16,149 bases of DNA from an uncultured Acidaminococcus sp. (GTDB lineage: Bacteria > Bacillota > Negativicutes > Acidaminococcales > Acidaminococcaceae), in NCBI GenBank assembly GCA_900538365.1, contig UPXT01000050.1, forward strand, positions 1 through 16,149. The letters run 5' to 3'. The notes under the pieces are model-generated. The model saw only the letters and a list, made by a program, of their open reading frames with translations. It had not been told where the DNA came from and ran no database searches. Within the stretch, counting starts at the first letter, position 1. Each line of letters opens with the position of its first letter. Position numbers and translations under genes: made by a program. Positions 1-5,722 of this stretch are shown piece by piece.

Positions 1-56
1 ATGTGTTAAGCACGCCGCCAGCGTTCGTCCTGAGCCAGGATCAAACTCTCCAAAAT
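1..56 (-). rRNA. 16S ribosomal RNA, 5' end only (partial)
   Basis: Read on the minus strand, the segment carries the conserved start of bacterial 16S rRNA: AGAGTTTGATCCTGGCTCAG, then GACGAACGCTGGCGGCGTG and CTTAACACAT. By analogy with E. coli numbering the mature 5' end falls near position 56; the rest of the gene lies beyond the left edge. The gene points away from the origin, like dnaA to gyrA, so it is transcribed with the replication fork. The identification is certain; the exact mature end is inferred from alignment by eye. Confidence 0.96.
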
Positions 57-180
57 AGAATTATTTTGAAGAACCTCTTGGCTCTTGAAAATACTAGCTT
101 TTTTGTTTTTTTACTTCGTTTTCTCGAAGTGACTCGGTCGCGTCACCAAAGTGACTTGACCCGCACATCTGTCAATCAAT

Positions 181-196
181 ATTCAGTTCTCAAGGT
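181..196 (-). promoter_or_regulatory. boxA-like antitermination element in rRNA leader
   Basis: On the minus strand the sequence reads ACCTTGAGAACTGAAT. It resembles the CTTTGAAAACTGAA element found in Firmicute rRNA leaders, where NusB/NusE bind for antitermination. It lies about 40 nt after the predicted start site and before the leader hairpins, the expected place. The match is by eye, so confidence is moderate. Confidence 0.4.
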
Positions 197-235
197 TCGT
201 TCCTCGCTGTCGTCCTTATCGGTGACAGCTTGTAT

Positions 236-264
236 ATCTTATCACAGGAGGAAGTTATTGTCAA
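236..264 (-). promoter_or_regulatory. Proximal rRNA operon promoter
   Basis: A minus-strand -35 TTGACA (259-264) is separated by exactly 17 bases from -10 TAAGAT (236-241), and a TG dinucleotide precedes the -10. The consensus -35, ideal spacing and AT-rich upstream DNA (265-300) resembling an UP element are typical of strong rRNA promoters. Transcription should start near 229, giving a leader of about 170 nt before 16S. Confidence 0.8.
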
Positions 265-275
265 CAACTTTTTTT

Positions 276-295
276 GAATTTCTTTTTGGAAATTC
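276..295. repeat. Palindrome upstream of the proximal rRNA promoter
   Basis: Perfect 7-bp arms GAATTTC and GAAATTC flank a 6-base spacer. The centre lies about 21 bp upstream of the -35 element, within the region where an UP element or activator would bind. It could be a protein site or simply AT-rich UP-element sequence. Confidence 0.4.
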
Positions 296-367
296 TTTGA
301 AGCATTGGCTTGCTCTCCTGCGTCCTGCGTCATCGTGGGGCGTTTGCCTCACCGCTGACAGATAGAT

Positions 368-396
368 ACTATACAGGATTTTCCCATAAATTGCAA
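368..396 (-). promoter_or_regulatory. Upstream rRNA operon promoter
   Basis: A minus-strand -35-like TTGCAA (391-396), a 17-base spacer and -10 TATAGT (368-373) form a good promoter about 130 bp upstream of the proximal one. Tandem promoters are usual for rRNA operons. A second copy of the TATAGTATCT stretch occurs at 430-439 without a recognisable -35 and may be a weak third promoter or a duplicated relic. Confidence 0.6.
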
Positions 397-611
397 GCCC
401 TTTTTTTCTTTTTTTGTAATTTTCTTTACAGATACTATATATTGATTTTTTTTGTTTCCTATTCCCCATATCTTGAGATTGCATCGCTGCTAGCTTACCC
501 TGGGATATGGGCTTCTCTTTTATGAGGCGATATTATTTCTGGGAAATCTCTTTTAAGGTCTAGATTGTCAGTTCATTTGTTCCTGAACGTTCCTTTACTG
601 GGCATATGGAG

Positions 612-1043
612 CTACTCCCGAATGGCTGTCAGCTTCCGATATGTCATCTGATGGGCCTTCATTTCTTCTGTCAGGCCGTCCAGCTTTGCCCCATGAGGGA
701 TAGGGCGGCGCGTCTTTTCATCGATGGAAACAAAAGTTAGGTAGGATTGGGCTGCAAGCTCCTTGGTATGAAGGAAGCGCACCGTAACAAAAATGCCAAG
801 ACTAGTCCTTCCCGCATCGATTACGGTGCCTGTGACGCTCACCGTTTCACCTTTTCCCACTGATTTGACAAATTTCATTCCATTCATCCCAAAAAAGACC
901 ATATGGGGATGGCCTAAAAAAGCTTCGGCTGTCAAAAAACCTCCTTCAATCATAAAATTGGCACAGCTTCCCGCAAACAGGGTCCCCCTGGGATTAAGGT
1001 CCTTCGGCATGATCATATGATAGGTCTCTAAGGTCTCCGTCAT
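612..1043 (-). CDS. Acyl-CoA thioesterase, hotdog fold (YciA/BFIT-like)
   Basis: A 143-residue protein of the hotdog thioesterase superfamily, which hydrolyses acyl-CoA to free acid and CoA in the cytoplasm. The N-terminal half shows the family pattern of an Asn-Pro-x-Gly turn leading into the long central helix (LNPRGTLFAGSCANFMIEGG, residues 16-35), with Glu33 in the usual acidic position. Later beta strands include FVKSVGKGETV (58-68) and SYLTFVSID (100-108). I start at 1043 because AAGGAG lies 7 bases upstream; an in-frame ATG at 1079 would overlap the preceding gene. The gene begins 10 bases after the zinc-ribbon/DUF805 gene, so the two probably share an operon. Length fits the family. 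The physiological acyl-CoA substrate cannot be read from sequence. Confidence 0.85.
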   Translation of the reverse strand: MTETLETYHMIMPKDLNPRGTLFAGSCANFMIEGGFLTAEAFLGHPHMVFFGMNGMKFVKSVGKGETVSVTGTVIDAGRTSLGIFVTVRFLHTKELAAQSYLTFVSIDEKTRRPIPHGAKLDGLTEEMKAHQMTYRKLTAIRE

Positions 1044-1053
1044 GGCAATCTCC

Positions 1054-1596
1054 TTATTCAGGCTTAGGCCCATAGGCATTGTCCCTCTCGTCTCCTTTCA
1101 TGAAAAAGAGAGCGAGGAGAATCACAAAATAAAGAACAGGAATACAAAAGATCATGGCCCAAAGGCCGCTGCGGCCTAGGTCATGGAGACGGCGTACCCC
1201 CAAGGTAATCTGCATGATCAGTCCAATGAGGGAAAAAGCTGCCGCCACGGGAGGAACAAAGGAAAAGACAACGGAAATGATGCCCACCGTCACAAGCAGG
1301 AGCAGCCAGCGAACAAAAAAGGTGCTGCGGGAAATCCTCCCTTTTGTGGATAGATACATTTCCTGCCAGTTTTCTGTATTCGGAATATTTTCCTTGATGT
1401 AGGAAGCTGCACTTTTAGGTCCCTTTTCCTGCTGAAATTGACCTTTTTTCCCTTCTTCCGCTATGGAAGGGTTCACTTTTTCATTTTCTTCTTTTTCAGG
1501 GGCAGCTTCAGCTTTACTTTTTATCACGGCTTTTCCGCAATGGGGACAATACTGCGCCGTTTCTTCTATCATTTCGTGACAATATGGACATTCCAT
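1054..1596 (-). CDS. Zinc-ribbon DUF805 membrane protein
   Basis: A 180-residue protein with three parts. Residues 1-25 are a zinc ribbon (Cys3, Cys6, Cys17, Cys20 in two CxxC pairs). Residues 26-80 are a charged, Glu/Lys-rich linker. Residues 81-180 are a DUF805 domain with hydrophobic segments near 96-113, 115-132 and 144-166, the hallmark RRLHDLGRSG (135-144) between helices two and three, and the terminal NAYGPKP motif. The zinc ribbon should face the cytoplasm. DUF805 has no established biochemical role. Start: AGGAG lies 9 bases before the ATG at 1596; an ATG at 1602 in the same frame is possible but only 3 bases from the ribosome site. The gene is first in an operon with the thioesterase and has its own extended -10 promoter. 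Confidence 0.85.
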   Translation of the reverse strand: MECPYCHEMIEETAQYCPHCGKAVIKSKAEAAPEKEENEKVNPSIAEEGKKGQFQQEKGPKSAASYIKENIPNTENWQEMYLSTKGRISRSTFFVRWLLLLVTVGIISVVFSFVPPVAAAFSLIGLIMQITLGVRRLHDLGRSGLWAMIFCIPVLYFVILLALFFMKGDERDNAYGPKPE

Positions 1597-1644
1597 GGTC
1601 ATTCGCTCCTTTTTCTTCTTGGGAAAAACGCTCCCTTGCGAAAG

Positions 1645-1653
1645 ATTATAACA
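1645..1653 (-). promoter_or_regulatory. Extended -10 promoter for DUF805-thioesterase operon
   Basis: The minus strand reads TGTTATAAT, a TGn extended -10 with a perfect TATAAT (1645-1650). No convincing -35 exists at 17 bases, which fits the extended -10 class. Predicted start near 1638, about 40 bases before the start codon. Confidence 0.6.
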
Positions 1654-1693
1654 CAGATTGTCGTCTTCCTTTTCGCGTTTTCCCCTTTTTCCA

Positions 1694-1702
1694 TGCTATA
1701 AT
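1694..1702 (+). promoter_or_regulatory. Extended -10 promoter for the secreted protein gene
   Basis: TGCTATAAT gives a TGn element plus a perfect -10 (1697-1702), about 27 bases ahead of the start codon at 1730 with AAGGAGG between. It diverges from the DUF805 promoter, the two -10 elements being about 47 bp apart, so a regulator bound between could affect both. Confidence 0.6.
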
Positions 1703-1729
1703 GGAACCATCACCATAAGGAGGTGCGCC

Positions 1730-2440
1730 ATGAAGCATTTGATGGCCTGTGCAGCCCTTTGCCTGATTTTAGGGGTTATCTTTCCTGCGGAGGCTCATTG
1801 GAACGTCCTTCAAAAGGATGAAAGGGGGACCCTATCCTTCCATGTCGAGTCCCTAAAACTCCTTGATAAGGATCGTACCGTCCGCGTCTACGAACGCTGG
1901 CAGCCAAAAGATAGCGGTATATCAGGAACCGTCATGCACAATGAATACGATTTCCACCTGAAACAGTGGCGCACACGGAGCAAATTTACGGTCACGCCGT
2001 CAGGAAAGAAAGGGAAAGGGACCCGAAAAATCGGTCCCTGGCAGCCTCTTTTAGCCCTTACACCAACGATGACCCACGCCAGGTATTATCGAGATTATGC
2101 ACAGCTAAACGGGCCCTGGACGTTCGTTAAGACCATTCCCCGCTTGGGTCGGAAATGGATCAATCCCAAAAGCATTCGAAAAACAGGAACGGAGCGCTAT
2201 GAAGTCTGGGAAAAGACGGAATTACGCCGCAGCGTGTCAGGTACAAAGGTGCTCCTTTCCCTGACTGAATATGACCTTAGAAAAGAAACGGCAGAAACCA
2301 AATACCTTTCAAACTTTGACGCGTCAGGCTATATGACAAGCCATGCAGCCACCAAGGATCGTTGGAGCCGCAAAACTGATACATACGGGGAATATATCGG
2401 TGATGCTGTCAAAAGACATTATGAGAAAAAAGAGATGTGA
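1730..2440 (+). CDS. Secreted protein with two adhesin-E-like repeats, function unknown
   Basis: A 236-residue protein with a clear Sec signal peptide: Lys at position 3, hydrophobic core 4-19, and a likely signal peptidase I site after AEA at residue 22. The mature part is basic and holds two related halves. Residues 36-93 (VRVYERW, then MHNEYDFHLKQWRTRSKF) match residues 143-202 (RYEVWEK, then SLTEYDLRKETAETKYLSNF) in order and spacing. The pattern of Trp, a 'xxPxSI' turn, a V-x-V-W-x-K strand and a Y-D-x-x-x-x strand resembles Surface-adhesin E and related small periplasmic domains; this is a resemblance by eye. Start at 1730 is chosen for AAGGAGG six bases upstream and because it gives the signal peptide. 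Its stop codon lies inside a terminator stem. No partner gene is evident, and I do not assign a function. Confidence 0.75.
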   Translation: MKHLMACAALCLILGVIFPAEAHWNVLQKDERGTLSFHVESLKLLDKDRTVRVYERWQPKDSGISGTVMHNEYDFHLKQWRTRSKFTVTPSGKKGKGTRKIGPWQPLLALTPTMTHARYYRDYAQLNGPWTFVKTIPRLGRKWINPKSIRKTGTERYEVWEKTELRRSVSGTKVLLSLTEYDLRKETAETKYLSNFDASGYMTSHAATKDRWSRKTDTYGEYIGDAVKRHYEKKEM

Positions 2441-2467
2441 AGATGGTTGTTCTTCACATCTCTTTTT
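2431..2467. terminator. Bidirectional intrinsic terminator
   Basis: A perfect 13-bp stem (2431-2443 with 2451-2463) with a 7-base loop is followed by TTTTC on the plus strand and by six T on the minus strand (2430 leftward). It lies between the convergent ends of the secreted protein gene and the YbjN-like gene and should stop transcription from both sides. The left arm contains the secreted protein's stop codon. Confidence 0.9.
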
Positions 2468-2468
2468 C

Positions 2469-2936
2469 TTATTTTACGATGGACAGTCCTGGCCCTTCAG
2501 GCTTTTTGATGCCGGCGGCTTTCCGGATACCGTCCCCAACATGTTCCAAATGCTCCATCATCATGGTCAGCATGTTGTAGATCAGGGATCCATCCATTTT
2601 TTCCGGCATGATGAGACAGGCATCTAGGACCATGCTGCCTCCTTGGTCAATATAATGTTTAAAGGATTTATACGTATGGTTGAGGCGATTCATTTCTTCC
2701 AAAACAGCTGACCGTTTTTCTCCTGTGACAGCTGCCCGATCAAGGAGGACTCGAAGCGTCACGAAAACGCTGTCATCCACGGTGACAATGAAGGGATATT
2801 CCACGTTCCCTGCTTTGAGCCGGGAATGGAAGAGAACCGTATGGAGCTCATCCTTGGGAACTTCTTCCACACCAAAGGCACCGCTGTCCTTACTTTCAAT
2901 AAATTTTTTAAAAGCCTCTGCTTTTGCGTTTGCCAT
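2469..2936 (-). CDS. YbjN-domain protein
   Basis: A 155-residue cytoplasmic protein without signal peptide or membrane segment. Its central part follows the YbjN family: a strand-rich segment (FIVTVDDSVFVTLRVL, 49-64), then a helix with LEEMNRLNHTYKSFKHYID (79-97), an acidic strand (MVLDACLIMPE, 102-112) and a long C-terminal helix rich in Met and His (MLTMMMEHLEHVGDGI, about 122-137). The fold resembles type III secretion chaperones. YbjN proteins are loosely described as sensory or motility regulators, but no specific role can be assigned here. The start at 2936 follows GAGG by about 10 bases. The upstream intergenic region is packed with DnaA boxes, one of which overlaps the likely promoter region (a TATCAT -10 candidate at 2966-2971), so DnaA control is possible. 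Its end is shared with a bidirectional terminator. Confidence 0.7.
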   Translation of the reverse strand: MANAKAEAFKKFIESKDSGAFGVEEVPKDELHTVLFHSRLKAGNVEYPFIVTVDDSVFVTLRVLLDRAAVTGEKRSAVLEEMNRLNHTYKSFKHYIDQGGSMVLDACLIMPEKMDGSLIYNMLTMMMEHLEHVGDGIRKAAGIKKPEGPGLSIVK

Positions 2937-2956
2937 TTTTCCACGACCTCGCTATG

Positions 2957-3119
2957 TTATGCACAATGATATACACAAGTTTTCCACAAAAATAGGAGAT
3001 TTATCCACAGAAGTTGTGGATAACCTTAGGCAGTCCCCCCTATATATAGGGGTAGGTATCTTTTCCTACCCCCAAGATGAGGGACTTATCCACAATTCAT
3101 CCACAGAAATTGTGGATTA
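2957..3119. promoter_or_regulatory. DnaA-box cluster downstream of gyrA
   Basis: The gap between gyrA and the YbjN-like gene holds three perfect TTATCCACA boxes (3001-3009; 3015-3023 reverse; 3086-3094). There are four one-mismatch boxes: TTATGCACA 2957-2965, TTTTCCACA 2980-2988, TCATCCACA 3097-3105, and TAATCCACA reverse at 3111-3119, which overlaps the gyrA stop codon. A weaker site lies at 2969-2977. The segments 3001-3023 and 3097-3119 are direct repeats with 3 mismatches in 23, each an inverted box pair around a 5-base spacer. By density it rivals oriC itself. Likely roles are DnaA titration or regulation of the YbjN-like gene; both are inference. Confidence 0.75.
3037..3073 (-). terminator. 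GC-rich hairpin pair after gyrA, possible weak terminator
   Basis: Two overlapping inverted repeats share the same G-rich arm. GGGGTAGG (3049-3056) pairs with CCTACCCC (3065-3072) around an 8-base loop, or GGGG (3049-3052) pairs with CCCC (3037-3040) around TATATATA. On the gyrA transcript the first hairpin is followed by alternating U and A, not a U run, so termination would be weak. The element sits at the centre of the DnaA-box cluster. Confidence 0.45.
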
Positions 3120-5645
3120 TTTTGCGTTCTCCGTGTCCTTTTCTTCATCACTGACCGTATCCACAACGGCAAGGGCTGCGACCTTATCTCCTTTTTCAAG
3201 ATCCATCATCTTGACGCCCTGAGCATAGCGGCTATAGCTTGAAATGTCGGAGGCTTTCATGCGGATGATGATGCCCGCTGCGGAAATGAGGAGAATATCG
3301 TGATGGTCGTTCACAAGTTTCGATCCAACAATGTCACCGGTTTTATTGGTCACCTTCAGATTGATGATACCTTTGCCGCCCCGCGTCTGCAGACGGTATT
3401 CGGAAATGTCGGTCCGTTTTCCCAGGCCCCCTTCCGTGACGGTCAGGACTTCTCCTGATTCACCTTCACAGGAATCCATGGAAACCAATACGTCGTGGTG
3501 CCGCAGGGTGATGCCGCGAACGCCATGGGCCGTGCGTCCCATAGGACGGACATCGGATTCGTTGAAGCGGATGGCGTAGCCGTCGCGCGTAGCAAGCAGG
3601 ATATCGTGGTGGCCGCTTGTGAGCTTGACATCGATGAGATCTTCATCATCATCCAGATTGATGGCAATGAGGCCTGCCCGGCGTGCTGTCTTGAACTCAC
3701 TGACGCTGGTCTTTTTGATGACGCCCTTATTGGTTGCCATAAAGAGGAATTTGTTCTCATCTTCACTGATTCCCGTTTTGACGGCAATGACTGCAGTAAT
3801 CTTCTCATTTTCCACAAGGGGCAGAAGGTTCCGGATAAAGGTACCCTTGGCCTGACGGCCCGCTTCTGGGATTTCATAGCCTTTCTGGCGATAGACACGT
3901 CCTTGGTTCGTAAAGAAGAGGATGTTGTCATGGGTAGAGGCCATGAGGAGATGTTCAGAAAAATCTCCGGTTACTTTGTTATCTTCTTTCACAATCTTGC
4001 CGCTGCCCGCTTTGACGCCTCGTCCGCCGCGGTTCTGATTGCGGAAATTCGTCAGGGCCTGACGCTTGATATAGCTCTGGTGACTGATGGTGATGACAAT
4101 ATCTTCCTCGGCAATGAGATCTTCCGCATCGATTTCACCAGCATCGGGCACAATGGATGTGCGGCGGGGATCGCCAAAACGTTTCTTCACATCAAGGAAA
4201 TCATCCTTAGCAATTCCCATGATCTTATGCTCATCAGCAAGGACACTTTCAAGATAGGCAATGGTCGCCATGACTTCTGTATATTCATCTTCGATTTTTT
4301 TGCGTTCCAAACCGGTGAGGCGCTGGAGACGCATATCCAGGATGGCCTGGGCCTGTTTCTCGCTGAGCCCAAACTTTGCAATCAAGGAAGACCGCGCAAT
4401 CTCGGCTGTTGCACTGCTGCGGATGGTCGCAATGACCTCATCAAGATGATCGAGGGCAATCTTGAGTCCGGCCAGGATATGGGCCCTTTCCTTGGCTTTG
4501 TTGAGTTCATACCGCGTCTTGCGGGTAATGACTTCTTTTTGGTGCTCCAAATAGTAGACGAGGATTTCCTTGAGGTTCAAGATCCGCGGATGGCCCTTGA
4601 CGAGTGCCAGCTGGATGATTCCAAAGGATTCCTGCATCTGCGTATGTTTATAGAGCTTATTGAGCATGATTTCCGGAATGATGTCACTGCGCAGTTCAAT
4701 CACGATGCGCATGCCCTTCCGGTCCGATTCGTCGCGCAGGTCCGTAATGCCTTCCAAAGTCTTATCCTGCACCAAATGAGCAATGCTTTCAATGAGGCGG
4801 GCTTTATTGACCTGATAAGGAATCTCGGTCACAACGATGCGGTTCTTGTTTTTGGGCATGGGCTCCACATGAGCCTTGGCACGAACCTTGACAACCCCAC
4901 GGCCCGTCGTATAGGCCTGACGAATGCCGCTGACACCAAGGATTTGGGCTCCTGTTGGAAAGTCCGGACCCTTGATGGCACCCATAAGGTCTTCGATGGT
5001 TGCATCAGGATGATCGATGAGCATGACCAGAGCGTCCACGACTTCCCCCAAGTTATGGGGCGGAATATTCGTTGCCATCCCGACGGCAATACCGGCAGAA
5101 CCATTGATCAAAAGGGCTGGAACCTTTGAAGGCAGGACTGTAGGTTCCTTCAAGGATTCATCATAGTTCGGGATGAAATCGACTGTATCCTTTTCAATGT
5201 CGCGAAGCATCTCCACGGCAATCTTGCCCATACGTACTTCGGTATAACGCATAGCAGCCGGAGGATCACCATCGATGGAACCGAAGTTCCCATGTCCATC
5301 CACCATGAGGTAGCGGGTCGAAAAATCCTGTGCAAGGCGCACGATGGCGTCATAAACGGAAGAGTCCCCGTGGGGATGATACTTACCAAGGACATCACCG
5401 ACGATACGGGCCGATTTCTTGTAAGCCTTGTTGGGAAGCATGCCGGCTTCGTTCATGGCATACAGAATCCGCCGATGTACCGGTTTCAGGCCGTCCCGCA
5501 CATCCGGCAGGGCGCGCTGCACAATGACACTCATGGCATAGTCGATATAGGATTTCTGCATTTCCTCTTCGACGTAGACCGGAATGACTTTGCCAGCTGT
5601 GATGGTTTGACCTTCATTTTGCTGATCGTCCACGTTGTCACGCAT
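3117..5645 (-). CDS. gyrA: DNA gyrase subunit A
   Basis: GyrA, the breakage-reunion subunit of the A2B2 gyrase that introduces negative supercoils with ATP. The 842-residue length fits the family. The winged-helix/tower part carries the catalytic Tyr134 (AAMRYTE). The quinolone region KYHPHGDSSVYDA (88-100) keeps Ser95 and Asp99, equivalent to E. coli Ser83 and Asp87, so no classical resistance change is seen. The GyrA box QNRGGRG (537-543) identifies GyrA rather than ParC and is followed by the six-bladed C-terminal wrapping domain and a short acidic tail. The ATG at 5645 gives about 14 residues beyond typical GyrA; GGAGG lies 12 bases upstream inside a hairpin, while AAAGG directly abuts the start. 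gyrA is separated from gyrB by two genes and a 77-bp gap, so it may have its own regulation. Confidence 0.98.
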   Translation of the reverse strand: MRDNVDDQQNEGQTITAGKVIPVYVEEEMQKSYIDYAMSVIVQRALPDVRDGLKPVHRRILYAMNEAGMLPNKAYKKSARIVGDVLGKYHPHGDSSVYDAIVRLAQDFSTRYLMVDGHGNFGSIDGDPPAAMRYTEVRMGKIAVEMLRDIEKDTVDFIPNYDESLKEPTVLPSKVPALLINGSAGIAVGMATNIPPHNLGEVVDALVMLIDHPDATIEDLMGAIKGPDFPTGAQILGVSGIRQAYTTGRGVVKVRAKAHVEPMPKNKNRIVVTEIPYQVNKARLIESIAHLVQDKTLEGITDLRDESDRKGMRIVIELRSDIIPEIMLNKLYKHTQMQESFGIIQLALVKGHPRILNLKEILVYYLEHQKEVITRKTRYELNKAKERAHILAGLKIALDHLDEVIATIRSSATAEIARSSLIAKFGLSEKQAQAILDMRLQRLTGLERKKIEDEYTEVMATIAYLESVLADEHKIMGIAKDDFLDVKKRFGDPRRTSIVPDAGEIDAEDLIAEEDIVITISHQSYIKRQALTNFRNQNRGGRGVKAGSGKIVKEDNKVTGDFSEHLLMASTHDNILFFTNQGRVYRQKGYEIPEAGRQAKGTFIRNLLPLVENEKITAVIAVKTGISEDENKFLFMATNKGVIKKTSVSEFKTARRAGLIAINLDDDEDLIDVKLTSGHHDILLATRDGYAIRFNESDVRPMGRTAHGVRGITLRHHDVLVSMDSCEGESGEVLTVTEGGLGKRTDISEYRLQTRGGKGIINLKVTNKTGDIVGSKLVNDHHDILLISAAGIIIRMKASDISSYSRYAQGVKMMDLEKGDKVAALAVVDTVSDEEKDTENAK

Positions 5646-5654
5646 CCTTTCTTG

Positions 5655-5676
5655 CGGCCTCCCCCTTGGAAGGCCG
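5655..5676 (-). promoter_or_regulatory. Hairpin sequestering the gyrA ribosome site
   Basis: The minus strand forms a roughly 9-bp stem (CGGCCTTCC with GGGAGGCCG, one G-U pair). Its 3' arm contains the only good Shine-Dalgarno sequence of gyrA (GGAGG), and no T run follows. It could limit gyrA translation unless opened by protein, RNA or ribosome coupling. This is inference from pairing done by eye. Confidence 0.4.
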
Positions 5677-5695
5677 TCCTTGCAATCTATCCATA

Positions 5696-5717
5696 CCTGT
5701 CAGGACTGACTGACAGG
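5696..5717. repeat. Perfect inverted repeat between TSUP gene and gyrA
   Basis: CCTGTCAG (5696-5703) and CTGACAGG (5710-5717) are perfect 8-bp arms around 6 bases. No T run follows on either strand, so a terminator is unlikely. It begins six bases beyond the permease stop codon and could be an operator or an mRNA-stabilising stem at the 5' end of a gyrA transcript. Confidence 0.5.
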
Positions 5718-5722
5718 GCATC

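Larger units (their letters stand above)
57..611 (-). other. rRNA operon leader and upstream region (no gene)
   Basis: About 555 bases with no credible gene: open frames here are short, low in complexity and lack ribosome sites. On the minus strand it holds two promoter-like elements, a palindrome upstream of the nearer one, and a transcribed leader of about 170 nt. The leader has a boxA-like stretch and small hairpins: CTTCG/CGAAG at 114-129, and GTGAC/GTCAC/GTGAC arms at 129-133, 142-146 and 151-155 that can pair in two ways. The part from about 480 to 611, just after the thioesterase stop codon, shows only a weak GTTCA/TGAAC hairpin and no T-rich terminator. Confidence 0.7.

Noticed and set aside
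3..365. 120-residue open frame across the 16S start and leader
   Set aside because: It overlaps 16S rRNA and the rRNA promoters, and the protein is low in complexity without a ribosome site.
573..597. Possible LexA/SOS operator (GTTC and GAAC elements)
   Set aside because: The half-sites do not have the GAAC-N4-GTTC arrangement and there is no SOS gene or promoter nearby.
3495..5129. 544-residue open frame on the plus strand opposite gyrA
   Set aside because: It is the antisense shadow of gyrA; it lacks a ribosome site and recognisable domains, and its composition follows the codon pattern of gyrA.
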